Below, in pieces: positions 7,403 through 17,036 of a stretch of 35,850 nt of DNA; position 1 is the stretch's first letter; the number at the start of each line of letters is the position of its first letter. The stretch is from a virus: positions 1 through 35,850 of the IMG/VR virus record IMGVR_UViG_3300009702_000054; one strand, written 5' to 3'. The notes under the pieces are model-generated. The model worked only from the letters and a program-made list of their open reading frames with translations, did not search any database and was not told where the DNA came from. Position numbers and translations under genes: made by a program.

Positions 7403-7857
7403 TTCTTCCTTTCGCGCGCCCGGTCAGCAAACCACCAAGTAAGCGCGACCTCGGTCATGTAGAGGATGGTCGCGATGATCTTGTGCTGCGCCGCGCCATC
7501 CGACGCCTTCCAGAAGATGATGCCCGTCAACATGATCAGCATGATCGTGAACAGCGGGCGCATCAGGCGGAGCACGTCGACCACCCACCGATGCGCCTCG
7601 CCGAAGCTCGCGTCGTGGCGATAGCTCGCGGCAAGCATGTCGGCGCTCGCCTGGCGCTCCGCGATCAGCGATTCCTGCTCGAGTTCCTGCCCGCGCGCCT
7701 GGATGTTGAGTTGCTGGAGTTTCAGCTCGTGCGCCTGTTCGAGTTCGCGGTCCTTGCGCCGCTCGCGGGCCTCCATCCACTTGCCGAAGATCCCGAAGGC
7801 GCTGCCGAGTAGGCCCGTGATCGGCCCGCCGATCAGTGACGCAATCAAGCTACCCAT
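7399..7857 (-). CDS. holin-like protein with three membrane segments
   Basis: A 152-aa protein with a Gly-rich hydrophobic N-terminus (residues 2-24), a charged coiled coil (about 27-80) and two C-terminal membrane helices (LMRPLFTIMLIMLTGIIFW and IIATILYMTEVALTWWF). The layout matches the three-helix holins of gene-transfer agents and related phages. Holins open the inner membrane and let the endolysin reach the cell wall. The start at 7857 is the ATG that overlaps the endolysin end by eight bases; a longer frame to 7947 is low-complexity shadow. Confident as lysis membrane protein, less so as the actual holin. Confidence 0.65.
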   Translation of the reverse strand: MGSLIASLIGGPITGLLGSAFGIFGKWMEARERRKDRELEQAHELKLQQLNIQARGQELEQESLIAERQASADMLAASYRHDASFGEAHRWVVDVLRLMRPLFTIMLIMLTGIIFWKASDGAAQHKIIATILYMTEVALTWWFADRARERKK

Positions 7858-8254
7858 GATTTGCCCTCCTGTGGTCCCATTGCCGGCGCCGGCCGGTGTC
7901 GATGTGCTGGAAGGTGTTGTAGAACCCGAGCCCGGTGAACCCGGCATCGCGTGCTGCGGCGACCAGGTGCTCGCGCTCGAAGCCCCGCAACGCGATGTCG
8001 AAGGCGCGGCCGAGCTTGTGCTGCGAGAGCGGCGCGCCGCCGACCATCGCGTTGTGGATCGGACACCGGTACGCGCAGTTGAGGTGGACCGATACCCCGA
8101 GAGCGTCCCGGAGCCGCTGCAGAGCGTCGATGCTCGGCGCGTGCACCACGAGCATGCCGCAGTGCCGGCAGGCGATCTCGTGGGGGGCGAAGTTCGGCCA
8201 CCGCGCGCGCCACGCCGCGGCGTCGACCTCGCGAAAGTGCAGCCCCCCGCTCAT
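7850..8254 (-). CDS. M15-family D-Ala-D-Ala peptidase endolysin
   Basis: A 134-aa zinc peptidase of the M15_3 type that cuts peptide bridges in peptidoglycan. The zinc ligands are visible in SQHKLGRAFD (H79 and D86) and in FQHID (H117, with catalytic-region D119). The N-terminal FAPHEIACRHCG is a usual opening for phage M15 endolysins. No signal peptide is seen, so release depends on the holin downstream. It overlaps the polyvalent protein gene by four bases. Complete in length for a single-domain enzyme. Confidence 0.88.
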   Translation of the reverse strand: MSGGLHFREVDAAAWRARWPNFAPHEIACRHCGMLVVHAPSIDALQRLRDALGVSVHLNCAYRCPIHNAMVGGAPLSQHKLGRAFDIALRGFEREHLVAAARDAGFTGLGFYNTFQHIDTGRRRQWDHRRANHG

Positions 8255-10776
8255 TCGTTCACCGCCCGCTTGCGCTTCGCGTCTTCGGCCTTGGCCTGCT
8301 GCCGGTCCTCCTTCACCTCGGAGACAAGCTCCACGATGTACGCGTTGCGCTGGCGGTCGAGATCGAGAATGCTCGCCCGCTTCTGCTCCGGCGACAGGTC
8401 GGGATCCTCGATCGTCAGCGCCCGTTGGGTGCTGAACGCGCGGAGGGTCTTCGCGGCATCATCGAAGAGCTCGCGCTCCTGCGTGGCGCGCCTCTCCGAC
8501 AGGTTCTCGGCGATCGCGGGGCGGTTGTTCGTGACGGTGAAGTCGACCGAGTCGGCGAGCTCACGGGACGCGCGCAGCCAGTCGTAGAACGTGGTCTCGG
8601 CCTGGGTGCGCGCAGGGTGGCGCTGGATGAAGCGGCGGATGCCGGGCGCGCTCGCCCAGCTCCCCTCGGGCAGTTCGTCGCCGTAGAACACCCGGTCGGC
8701 CAGCATCAGCCCGTACATGCCCGACGTGTTGAGGTAGCCGCGGATGAGCGCGTTCGCGCGAGCCGGACTCACCTGCGCCCAGCGCGGCAGGGTCGCCGTC
8801 GCCTCGCCGAGCGCGCGTAGCGTCCGCGGGGTGTACGGCGAGTAGCGCAGCCCCGGCAGCCGCCGCTGCATCGACGGCGTCTCGATCTGCCGGTCGGTGA
8901 ACCGGTTGCGGTTGATGACGTAGGTCTCGTAGATGGGCTCGAAGCCGTAGGGGAGCCAGTCGAGCTTCATCTGGTTGGAGATGATCTGGAACGTGTGCCA
9001 GGTGAACGCGGGCACGTCGACACCCCGCCCCTTCACCCCCTCGATCACCTGCTCGGTCGCCCGCTCGGCCACCGATGTAAGCGCGCCGATCTCCCAGATC
9101 TTCGGGAACTTCAGGTGCAGATAGCCGCGCTCGACGAGGCCCTCGGCCTCGAGCGCGGTGCGCTGCTCGGCGGACATCCACCGGTCGGGCACGAACACGT
9201 GCCAGTGCCCATCCTTGTTCCAGTCCTCGAGTTCCTGATAGAGCGGGTTGTCGTCGTTCAGCCAGCGCAGGAGCGCGGAGAACACACCGAGCAGACCGGC
9301 GACCATCCACACGTGCCCGCGGTTGGCATCCTTGAACCCGGCGCGGTACACGCGGTCGATGCCGACCACCCCGGCCTTGAGGAACGGCACGGTGTCGTAC
9401 AGGAAGCCGATCACCCTCGCGTCGTCGCCGCGCATCGCGAAATCCGTGCTGATCTCGCGGGCCCTGAACGCGGCCTCGCGCGGGGTGAGCCCGCTCTTCA
9501 CGCCACGCTTGAACTCACCCAGGCGCGTCGCCTCCTCGAATGCGCCGGAGATCGTCTCGATCGCGAACAGCATCTTGCGCGGGGTATCGATCACCGTGTG
9601 CGGGTTGATGCCCTTGCTCCGGTACCAGGTGTGCAGGTGGCCGCGCAGCGCCTCGTCGTCGACCAAGTACGAGCTCATCCCGCCACCGTTCGCGATGTAG
9701 GCGCGGTAGTCGGGATCGTTACGCAGCCGCCCGGTGAGGCCCTTCATCGAGTCGAGCACCGGCTTGAAGCCGCGATCCGAGAGCGCCCAGGCGTGCAGCG
9801 TGTCGCGCCAGATGTTGGCGAGCATGAAGTCGGGGGTGAGCGTCACCGTCAACTGCCCGAAGCGGCGCATCTTGTTCAAGATCTGCACGGACTTCGCCGC
9901 CACCGGCCGGCTCAACGCCTGGAACGAGCGGTAGAGCAGCGGATCGCTGACCTGGTAGAAGTACGACTTGCCGCCGCGCAGCACCGCGACGATCTGCTCG
10001 CCGTTGCGCGGGGTCGGGTCCTGCCCGAGCAGCCAGAACTGCAGGAAGCCGTCGTTCTCCGCGGCCCACGTCTTCACGGCATTGACCGCGGGGATCAGTT
10101 CCTCGGGGATGTTGACGCCCATCTCCGCCTGTCGGCGAGAGAGCCCGAGGGACTCGTACACACGGGCAAGGATCTGGTCCTGTGAGAGCTTCACGGACTT
10201 GGCCTCGCGACCGATGGGCGTGATCCAGCGCCCGCCACCCTGCTCCTTCAGCGCGAAGTCGACGATCTGGCGGCGGGCGTCGTTCTTGAGCCCCTCGGTG
10301 ATCAGGGTCTCGGCGTTGGTCAGTATATTGGCGAGGATGTCGCGCACGTTGCCGGTGCCGCCGGTGAGCGGGGACCACACGGAGACGTTGCCCTCGATGC
10401 CCTTCTTGCGCTTGGTCGAGGTCTGCTGGCCGACCCGGTAGAACGGGAGGTACCACTCGCGGCGCCACCGCGCGCGCGCCTTCGGGTCGATCGCGCCGAG
10501 CTGCACGGCGAAGTCGACCACCCGCTTGTTCCAGCGCTGGTACCCTTCGAAGGCGCGCTCGAAGTCCGTCTTGCCGTTGGCGTCGCGCTTGCGGCCGCGG
10601 TTCAGGGCGAGCCCGGCCTCGATCTCGGAGACGGTAAAGAGGTTCTCCCGCCCCTGGCCCTTCAGCTCGTGCGCGCTCTTCGCGGTCGCCCACTGCAGGA
10701 AGTCCTCGATCTCGGGCGAGACTTCCTTGAGCACCTTCTCGAGTCCGTCGCCCTGAAAGTCGATGCTGGTAATCAC
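8251..10776 (-). CDS. giant internal virion (polyvalent) protein, C-terminal part, LPD38-type
   Basis: An 841-codon frame with the features of the large polyvalent protein domain LPD38 found in phages of this group: NMLAN-like segment (TPDFMLANIWRDTLHAW), DYRAYIANGGG, and helical stretches that reach LRALGEAT. It is in the same frame as the gene at 10783-14409 and separated from it by a single TAA and two codons. The GTG at 10776 has no clear ribosome site, and homologous proteins usually carry both halves in one chain. I therefore read it as the C-terminal part of one protein of about 2,050 aa, probably injected with the DNA. Separate translation by reinitiation at GTG is possible. Confidence 0.75.
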   Translation of the reverse strand: MITSIDFQGDGLEKVLKEVSPEIEDFLQWATAKSAHELKGQGRENLFTVSEIEAGLALNRGRKRDANGKTDFERAFEGYQRWNKRVVDFAVQLGAIDPKARARWRREWYLPFYRVGQQTSTKRKKGIEGNVSVWSPLTGGTGNVRDILANILTNAETLITEGLKNDARRQIVDFALKEQGGGRWITPIGREAKSVKLSQDQILARVYESLGLSRRQAEMGVNIPEELIPAVNAVKTWAAENDGFLQFWLLGQDPTPRNGEQIVAVLRGGKSYFYQVSDPLLYRSFQALSRPVAAKSVQILNKMRRFGQLTVTLTPDFMLANIWRDTLHAWALSDRGFKPVLDSMKGLTGRLRNDPDYRAYIANGGGMSSYLVDDEALRGHLHTWYRSKGINPHTVIDTPRKMLFAIETISGAFEEATRLGEFKRGVKSGLTPREAAFRAREISTDFAMRGDDARVIGFLYDTVPFLKAGVVGIDRVYRAGFKDANRGHVWMVAGLLGVFSALLRWLNDDNPLYQELEDWNKDGHWHVFVPDRWMSAEQRTALEAEGLVERGYLHLKFPKIWEIGALTSVAERATEQVIEGVKGRGVDVPAFTWHTFQIISNQMKLDWLPYGFEPIYETYVINRNRFTDRQIETPSMQRRLPGLRYSPYTPRTLRALGEATATLPRWAQVSPARANALIRGYLNTSGMYGLMLADRVFYGDELPEGSWASAPGIRRFIQRHPARTQAETTFYDWLRASRELADSVDFTVTNNRPAIAENLSERRATQERELFDDAAKTLRAFSTQRALTIEDPDLSPEQKRASILDLDRQRNAYIVELVSEVKEDRQQAKAEDAKRKRAVNE

Positions 10777-10782
10777 CCCGTT

Positions 10783-13700
10783 TTAATAGGTCGCGACCGG
10801 CACGCCGAACTTCACCGCGCCCTCTACCACGCTCATCGCCCCGCGGGTGAGACGCGCGGTCTGGTACGGGCCGAGGTCTTGCCCGGTGCGCGCGCCGGTG
10901 AGATCGGTCTCCATCGAGACGACACCCTGCAGATCGTCGAAGATCCGCTGCCGGGCGGCCTCGGTGCGACCGGTGAGGATGTGGTCGGTGAGCCGCTCGT
11001 TTTCCCCGCCGACCTTCGAGGCCGCCCGCGCGAGCGGGTGCTGCGCGTACCACGCGCGCATGCCCTCGCGGGCGTCGCGCAGTGCCTTGCCGTACGGGTT
11101 TTCGTTCGCAGGCAGGTTGACCCAGCGCTCCCACCGGGCGTGGAACTTCGGCGCCCGGGCCTCAGCCTCGGCCGGCTGCGTCATCCACAGCCGCACGAAC
11201 TCGGCGAAGCCCTCGTAGATCTTATTCGCGTCGTAGCTCACCTCCTTCAGCTCGGCGGAGAACTCGCGCGCGCCCTTCCCCACCAGCCACGGGCGCTTGC
11301 TCCCGCGCCGGAAACCGCCGAAGGCGCGGTCGTCGATGAGGTGCGCGATCTCGTGGGCCACCACCTCGAGGTCGCTCTTGCGCTTCACGCGCACGGCCTC
11401 GTGCTTCGGCAGGTAGAAGCCCAGGCGGCTGGCGCCCTTCACCCGGCCCTCGTAGACCGGGACCTTGAGGGCGCGCAGGAACGGCACGAGCACGTCCTCG
11501 CGGCGGATCGCCTTCGCCCGCTCCTTGCTCGAAGGCGGCGGCCCCTCGGGCACGTCGATCTGCTGCTCGACCAGGCCCGCATAGTTGCCGCCGGCGTCGG
11601 CGTTGACCGCGGCAGCGGCCATCGCGACGGGGCCGGTATCGCCCGGCTTGGCCGATGGGGGTACACTTTCCGTGGAGCCCGCCGCAGGCTGGATCGACCC
11701 GGGGGTGGTTCGCCGCCCCCGCTCCCCAGGTATCCCGGCGGGTTCCGCCGCCGGCACATCGACCCCCTGCGAGGCAGGCCTCGCCGCCGGCCCCTCCGGG
11801 ATCCGCATCGCAGCCCCGCCGCCTGAGCGTGACGCGGCCTCGGTGCCCGAACGCTTGCGCCGCTCCGCGTTCGTCTCGAGACCCGACTGCTGCTTGACGC
11901 CGCCCACGTCCTCGATGTCGCGCTGCCCCTGCGCGGGGCCGAAGAGTCCACCGGGACCGGCGTCTACGGGGGGCTGGTCGCGCCCTTCGCCGCGGGTCTG
12001 GGCGAGTTCGCGCGCACGGTCGGCGATCTGCTGCCGAGCGACCGGGACCGCGCCGAGGAGATCCCGGGGGCCGCCCTGGGCGCCGGACGCTACTGGACGG
12101 TTTTCGGCGGCTTGTGGGTTGGCTGCGGGTTCCGGAGCGGCCGGGTGAACTTGAGCTTGGGGTTCCAGCGCACCGGCCGGCCCTCCGCCTTGCGCTTGCG
12201 GATCTGATCCAGTGCCTTCTTTGCTCCGCTGTCGCTCACTGATCGCCTCCTCAAGGGCGTTGATGGTCTCGCCGTTCGACCACCCTCGGCTGGCTGCGGT
12301 TTCGAGTATACCCTCGCCGGCGCCCTCGGTCATGGTTTCAAGCCGTTCGGAGAGCTCAAGAATGCGCCGGTCGAACGTGCCCATGTCGTCGCTGTATTCG
12401 TCGTCGACGAGCTGATCGCCCGGAAGGGGATCGTTGCTGATGTCGAATGGGTCGAAGTTGAATGGGTCGGTGGCGGTATCCGCGCCCTCGTGGGTCGCCG
12501 CGTGCTCGGCGAACTGCTCTGCGATCTGGGCGTCGGGCTGCTGGTACGCTCCCTGCGCGTGCACCGGCTGGCCGCGCAGCGCGTCGTCGAGCGCCGCCAG
12601 GAGCGCGTTGCCGTCCGGGCGGCCCTGGTCGTTCACGAACTGCCCCCAGCCCATGTCGGCGAGGGTGATTGCAAGGTCGTCCGGGGTGCGGCCCTGGTTG
12701 GTGAAGATCCGGTAAATCTTCCAGCCGCGCTGCCCGAAGTGCGCCGGATCGACGCCTTCGGCTTCGGCCTCCGCGCGGTTCATACCGCCGAGCTTCGCCA
12801 CCGCGGCGAGCAGGGTGTCGTGCTTGGGATCCACGTGGCGCTCGCGGAAGTGGCGCTCGCGCGGGGTCTCCTTGGGCTGCGCAGGCTCCGCGGGAGGAGG
12901 CGCGGGCGCGGGCTCTGCCGCCGGTGTGGTGCCGCCGGACACGGCTTTCGGGCGAAGTTCGGTCGGCCGGCTCGCAGGGAATGTTGAGGAGGGCGCCGGG
13001 AAGGTTGTGGAGTGCGCCGGTTCGGCAGTCTGTATCGGTCGCCGCGCCGTAAGCTGCGCCTGCGACGGGTCGAGCAGCCGGGCCGCCACCTGGTCGGCAG
13101 GCGTCCCGGATCGCGCCTGATTGATCGAATCCGCGAACGCCTCACCGAGCTTCTCGGCGCGCGGCCGTGGAGTGACCGGGCCACCACCGAGCCCGCCGCC
13201 GATGATCGCACCGATGGCCGTCGAGGTGCCGACCCCCTCGAACGCCGGGTGGCCGGTGGCGAGGTTGCTGATCACCTGCTGCGCACCTTCCTGCCCACCC
13301 TCGACCACGGCGGCGAGCGCGCGCCGCGCGAGCTGCCCGCCCTTCTCCGCGAACAGGCCGTACCGGTTGGTAACGCCGACCAGCGCTGCGTTCTTCCAGA
13401 ACACCCCATCGGCCGCTGCGGCGGCCTCGCGCTCGGACTTCCCATCGGCGCGCGCCTGACTGTAGACGTTGCCCGCTTCGACGGCGGCCTCCATGCCGGC
13501 CGCGGCACCGGAGCCCAGCCACAGCGACATGCGCGGGGCGAGCACAGCAGCCGCCTGCGCGCCGCGGGCAATGCCAAGGCCCGGCACGAAGAACGACGCC
13601 GCCGAGCCTGCGCCCGAGGCCAACTCGTCAAGGAACGTCGGATCGGCGGGCAACAGGTTACGCGCCGCCTCGTCGACCTTGATCTGCCCCGCGCGCAGCG

Positions 13701-14409
13701 CCTCCGATCCGGTGGCGCGGGCGGCGAAGCCGAGGAGCCCCGACCCGGTCATTTCGGCGCCGGCGGCCACGTCGCGGAGCGCCCGGGCGCCGACGCCCTC
13801 TGGAGCGCCAATCCGGCGGGCGTACTGCGCGCCGGTGGGCACGGGCTCGCCGGGGCGGGCGCTTCGCCGCGCCGCGGCCTCGAGGAGCGCTTCGGTCTCC
13901 CCCTGCGGCGTGCCGGCGGCCGTCGGTGAGCCGAAGACCAGGTCGAGGGTGTTGCGCAGGTTCGACACTGGTGCAGCCGGCTCCATCCGCGGCCCCGGAC
14001 CCGGCGCGTGGGCCATCGTTCGTGCGAGCGCCCCACGCGCGGTCGCTGGCGCGACGAACGAACGCGGCGGCGGTTCGGCCGGCGCGGCGGGGATCCGCAG
14101 GGCGCGCAGCGCGTTGAGGTTGCCGGCCATGATCTGGCGCGGGTCATCAGACTCGACGGTCGCGAGCTGCCGCGGCGCGTGCAGAATACCCTGGTACGGA
14201 TACCCGAGCTCCGGCTCGTGCACCACCGGCTGTGGCTCGATCTGCGCTTCCGGCACGGTGAGAAGCCCCACCGAGCGCGCGAACGCGTCCCAGGGCACGT
14301 CCTGCCCTGTACGCCGCTGGTAGACCGCGTGCATGCCGCGGGTGAAGTCCGCGTCGCTCAGATCGTTGTACTGCGGGTAGGCAGCACGGAGTTCGGCGAG
14401 CAGCGCCAT
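10783..14409 (-). CDS. giant internal virion (polyvalent) protein, N-terminal part, with zincin domain
   Basis: A 1,208-aa protein starting MALLAELRAAYPQYNDLSD, a typical opening of podovirus internal proteins. It has a hydrophobic, Ala/Gly-rich part at about 200-330, a long Pro/Ala/Glu-rich linker, a polyvalent-type domain near 500-620 and a zinc-peptidase-like domain around 950-1080 with HEIAH at residues 1019-1023 and EGFAEF downstream. Such proteins are packed in the virion and enter the cell with the DNA to act early. The frame stops with TAA at 10783-10785 and reopens at once in the same frame (see 8251-10776). Confidence 0.8.
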   Translation of the reverse strand: MALLAELRAAYPQYNDLSDADFTRGMHAVYQRRTGQDVPWDAFARSVGLLTVPEAQIEPQPVVHEPELGYPYQGILHAPRQLATVESDDPRQIMAGNLNALRALRIPAAPAEPPPRSFVAPATARGALARTMAHAPGPGPRMEPAAPVSNLRNTLDLVFGSPTAAGTPQGETEALLEAAARRSARPGEPVPTGAQYARRIGAPEGVGARALRDVAAGAEMTGSGLLGFAARATGSEALRAGQIKVDEAARNLLPADPTFLDELASGAGSAASFFVPGLGIARGAQAAAVLAPRMSLWLGSGAAAGMEAAVEAGNVYSQARADGKSEREAAAAADGVFWKNAALVGVTNRYGLFAEKGGQLARRALAAVVEGGQEGAQQVISNLATGHPAFEGVGTSTAIGAIIGGGLGGGPVTPRPRAEKLGEAFADSINQARSGTPADQVAARLLDPSQAQLTARRPIQTAEPAHSTTFPAPSSTFPASRPTELRPKAVSGGTTPAAEPAPAPPPAEPAQPKETPRERHFRERHVDPKHDTLLAAVAKLGGMNRAEAEAEGVDPAHFGQRGWKIYRIFTNQGRTPDDLAITLADMGWGQFVNDQGRPDGNALLAALDDALRGQPVHAQGAYQQPDAQIAEQFAEHAATHEGADTATDPFNFDPFDISNDPLPGDQLVDDEYSDDMGTFDRRILELSERLETMTEGAGEGILETAASRGWSNGETINALEEAISERQRSKEGTGSDPQAQGGGPAGALEPQAQVHPAAPEPAANPQAAENRPVASGAQGGPRDLLGAVPVARQQIADRARELAQTRGEGRDQPPVDAGPGGLFGPAQGQRDIEDVGGVKQQSGLETNAERRKRSGTEAASRSGGGAAMRIPEGPAARPASQGVDVPAAEPAGIPGERGRRTTPGSIQPAAGSTESVPPSAKPGDTGPVAMAAAAVNADAGGNYAGLVEQQIDVPEGPPPSSKERAKAIRREDVLVPFLRALKVPVYEGRVKGASRLGFYLPKHEAVRVKRKSDLEVVAHEIAHLIDDRAFGGFRRGSKRPWLVGKGAREFSAELKEVSYDANKIYEGFAEFVRLWMTQPAEAEARAPKFHARWERWVNLPANENPYGKALRDAREGMRAWYAQHPLARAASKVGGENERLTDHILTGRTEAARQRIFDDLQGVVSMETDLTGARTGQDLGPYQTARLTRGAMSVVEGAVKFGVPVATY

Positions 14410-14413
14410 CGGT

Positions 14414-15424
14414 TCACGATCCCGGCGGCATCAGCACGTTGCGGAGGTTGAGCGGGTCGGCTGGGTTGGTGCCGGGCGCCGCGGGGAGGGTCGGAATCTC
14501 GATCCCGTAGTCGACCGCCGCCTGTCGCGCCGCCTGGAGGTGGCCGATTGCCCCCTGCTTGGCGCGGTAGATCTGCTCGGCGCGCGAGGCGATCGCGAGC
14601 ACGCGCTTCTGCACATCCTTGCTGATCCCGATGATCCGCTGCGTCTCCGGGTCCCAGATCCCACCGAACAGTCCTGCGGCGGCGCTCATGATCCGCCCGG
14701 CGTCGGCGCTCTTGTAGCCGGCGCCGGCCGCCCGCGCCGGCTGCCCCTTGCGCGCCAGGATGTTCCGAGCGTACTCCGCCTTCTGTTCCGGCGTGAGCCC
14801 GGCGGTTGCCGCCAGCGCGTTGAACTCGCTCGGCGCCCGCGGCGCCTGCGGGCGCGCGAGCACGTTGACCTCGCCGCTGCCCTTCTCGACCTGGTACGCG
14901 CCGCCGGCGGGCAACCCGCGATGGGTAGCCTCCTCGGCGGACAGGACGCGGTAGTGCTTCTCGGCCCCCTTCTTCACGCCCATCAGTCCGCGTCTGGCCT
15001 CATCGTCCCAGGTGCGCGGGAGAAACCCCGGCTCGACCAATCCGCCGCGCTCGAGGAGGCTGCGCACCGAGTCGTACTGCTGTTGCGTGCGCACCAGCGG
15101 CGCCACGCTCTTGACCACCCCCATGACCTCGGCGAGCTGGAGGGTCTGGTCGAGCGCGTTCAGGGGCTTCGGTTGGGGGTCCTGCATCTCCTTGTGGAGC
15201 TTGACGAGGGTGAGCGCCTCCTGTGCCTTACCGCCGCGCATCAGCAGGTCGGCGGTACGGGTCACGTCGAAGGTGCCGTCATCGTTGGCGCCGGCCGCGT
15301 AGGCGCTCGCGGTGGCCTGGCGATCGACCTGCTCGCGCGCCAGCGCGGCGCGCTTGTCGCGCAGGTAGTTCACGCTTCCGGCCGTCTTGTAGACGTCTCC
15401 GAGGTTGAAGGGTTTGAACTCCAT
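14414..15424 (-). CDS. internal virion / ejection-associated protein, unknown family
   Basis: A 336-aa protein starting MEFKPFNLGDVYKTAGSV at 15424; longer upstream frames are shadow. It is largely helical and Ala/Arg-rich, with a segment of repeated helices (about 45-180) like those in podovirus ejection proteins. It lies between the DNA-transfer protein and the giant polyvalent protein, the place where P22- and T7-like phages encode internal core proteins. The function is inferred from position and composition only. Confidence 0.6.
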   Translation of the reverse strand: MEFKPFNLGDVYKTAGSVNYLRDKRAALAREQVDRQATASAYAAGANDDGTFDVTRTADLLMRGGKAQEALTLVKLHKEMQDPQPKPLNALDQTLQLAEVMGVVKSVAPLVRTQQQYDSVRSLLERGGLVEPGFLPRTWDDEARRGLMGVKKGAEKHYRVLSAEEATHRGLPAGGAYQVEKGSGEVNVLARPQAPRAPSEFNALAATAGLTPEQKAEYARNILARKGQPARAAGAGYKSADAGRIMSAAAGLFGGIWDPETQRIIGISKDVQKRVLAIASRAEQIYRAKQGAIGHLQAARQAAVDYGIEIPTLPAAPGTNPADPLNLRNVLMPPGS

Positions 15425-15428
15425 CACG

Positions 15429-16202
15429 TCACCCCAACATCTTGTAGAGCAGGTAGTTCTGCATCCCGCCCTGCGCGGCGTTGTTGAGCGCGCTCGCCGA
15501 GCCGAGATACCCCTGCGCCATCGCATTCCCGGCGCCGAGATACCCTTGCGCCTGGGCCGCGCCGCCCTGCATCAACAGGTTGCCGACGCGCTGCCCGGTC
15601 GCGAGGCCCTGCCCGGCGATGTTTCCCGCCGTCGCCGTGGTCACGCCCGCCGAGTTGCTCGCCGCCGATTGTCCGAGACCGGCCAGGTTCGCGAGCCGGT
15701 TGTAACGATTGCCCTGCCAGTCCCGGAACCGGCCGTAGGCGGCGCCGTACTCCTGGCTCGCGAGGCCTTGGCCGAAGCGCAGGGCCTCCTTGACCGCCGG
15801 TCCCGAGAAGCGTGCGCCCTTCGCCGCGAGCGTCCGGTCGAGCTGCTGCCGGCCCTGCTCGAGACGGAACTGATAGCCGGGGTCGGCCTCGAAGTCGCTC
15901 ACCGTGAACTTGCCGGTGAGAGGGTCCATCTCGGCGTCGAGGGTGCGCAGCGCATTGACACCGGTCTCCATCCACGGCGCGATGTCGCCGCGGGCCCGCG
16001 CCTCGGCGGCGATCTGATCCTCGCGCGCGATGTCGAACTGCCGGCGCTGTTCGGCGACCGCCTCGCGCGAGGCTGCCGCCTGTACCTCCGCGGCCTGGGT
16101 GCTCGCGTTCGCCTGGGCCTTGGCGGCCTTGCTGGATGCACTCGAGCCGAGCACCCCGGACACGATGGAGCCGCCGACGATTGCCGCTACCGGGTTAGAC
16201 AT
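15429..16202 (-). CDS. DNA ejection/transfer protein of podovirus type
   Basis: A 257-aa protein. Its N-terminus is a glycine-rich hydrophobic helix (PVAAIVGGSIVSGVLGSSASS), followed by an Ala-rich helix, the conserved DPGYQFRLEQGRQQLDR block at about 108-124, and FSGPAVKEALRFGQGLAS. The C-terminal part is rich in Gly and Ala with repeated AQGYLG units. This matches DNA-transfer (ejection) proteins that leave the capsid and form a channel across the envelope. It overlaps the preceding gene by eight bases. Confidence 0.75.
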   Translation of the reverse strand: MSNPVAAIVGGSIVSGVLGSSASSKAAKAQANASTQAAEVQAAASREAVAEQRRQFDIAREDQIAAEARARGDIAPWMETGVNALRTLDAEMDPLTGKFTVSDFEADPGYQFRLEQGRQQLDRTLAAKGARFSGPAVKEALRFGQGLASQEYGAAYGRFRDWQGNRYNRLANLAGLGQSAASNSAGVTTATAGNIAGQGLATGQRVGNLLMQGGAAQAQGYLGAGNAMAQGYLGSASALNNAAQGGMQNYLLYKMLG

Positions 16203-16677
16203 GGGGGGCCTCCTTCAATTCGTCCTCGACCCGCTCCTCGTACCACCGCTGGATGGTTGGCCCGACCGAGCGCGCGTGATCCGGACCACCGACCAAGTAC
16301 GCGCAGTGCACGATCGCGCGCAGCAGGTAGGACCGGAGCATCCACGCCATCGCCCGATCGTGTGCGTCGCTGGATTTTTCGAGCGCGGTCGCATCACTCC
16401 AGTGCAGGAACAGCTCGGTCCACAACACGCGGAGTTCGTGCCGGTGCTGCTCATGGAACGGGTTGGCCGGCATGTCGACGGCCAGGATCCGAAACGCCCG
16501 CGAGATCTCCTCGTCGGTGCGCGCCTTGTCCTTGTCGATGAGATCATCGAGCAGATGCGCCACGTACACCATATCGAGCACCCAGCGCGTCGCCGCCACG
16601 TTCCCGAGCAACACCTCGTCGAGGCGCCGCACCAGCTCGCGCTCCATCTCCAAGTCGTTCTCGCGCCACCCTTTCAT
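16195..16677 (-). CDS. conserved helical phage protein, unknown
   Basis: A 160-aa protein beginning MKGWRENDLEMERELVRRL at 16677; the longer frame to 17331 is shadow. It is all-helical, with many Asp, Glu, His and Trp and no membrane helix. It lies among the tail and ejection genes, four-base overlapped with the previous gene. I do not recognise the family. A minor virion or assembly protein is likely from position. Confidence 0.55.
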   Translation of the reverse strand: MKGWRENDLEMERELVRRLDEVLLGNVAATRWVLDMVYVAHLLDDLIDKDKARTDEEISRAFRILAVDMPANPFHEQHRHELRVLWTELFLHWSDATALEKSSDAHDRAMAWMLRSYLLRAIVHCAYLVGGPDHARSVGPTIQRWYEERVEDELKEAPHV

Positions 16678-17036
16678 CGCCGGACCGCCGCCACGGTGTA
16701 GGTCTCTGCCGGCGGCGTGATGCTCCCGGCGGTGAGGTTGGCGAAGGTGAGGGCGAGGGTGCCGGTCGCGGAGACGCGCGCGCCGGTGAGCACGCATCCG
16801 GCCGTGTGCGATGGCTTGTTCACGACCACCACGTCGGAGGTGCTGAGACCCGTGACCGTGACGGTCTGCTCGCTGGTCGTGTTGGCGCCCACCGCGGTCG
16901 GGGTGACGGCCACCGAGTAGGTCCTGACGTAGGGCACCGCGTCGGTGAGCAGCGAGAACCACCGCGCCCACAGCTTCCAGGTTAGCCAGTCGCCGGCCAG
17001 CGGCTCGCGCGGCGGCGGTGCGATCCCCGGCATCAT
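16674..17036 (-). CDS. small structural-like protein with beta-rich C-terminus
   Basis: A 120-aa protein with two ATGs in a row at 17036 and 17033. The first 40 residues are Pro/Trp-rich (PPPREPLAGDWLTWKLWARW); the rest is Thr/Val/Ser-rich with regular beta pattern (SVAVTPTAVGANTTSEQTVTV). The stop of the stabilisation-protein gene overlaps the start. Probably a minor tail component. No family recognised. Confidence 0.55.
   Translation of the reverse strand: MMPGIAPPPREPLAGDWLTWKLWARWFSLLTDAVPYVRTYSVAVTPTAVGANTTSEQTVTVTGLSTSDVVVVNKPSHTAGCVLTGARVSATGTLALTFANLTAGSITPPAETYTVAAVRR

Noticed and set aside
6780-7430. Embedded outer-spanin lipoprotein gene in the lysis cassette
   Set aside because: No signal peptide with lipobox cysteine could be found in other frames.
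8995-11826. Long plus-strand open frames opposite the polyvalent protein genes
   Set aside because: They are antisense shadows of GC-rich genes, with Arg/His/Pro/Leu-rich composition and no ribosome sites; the minus-strand frames have recognised domains.
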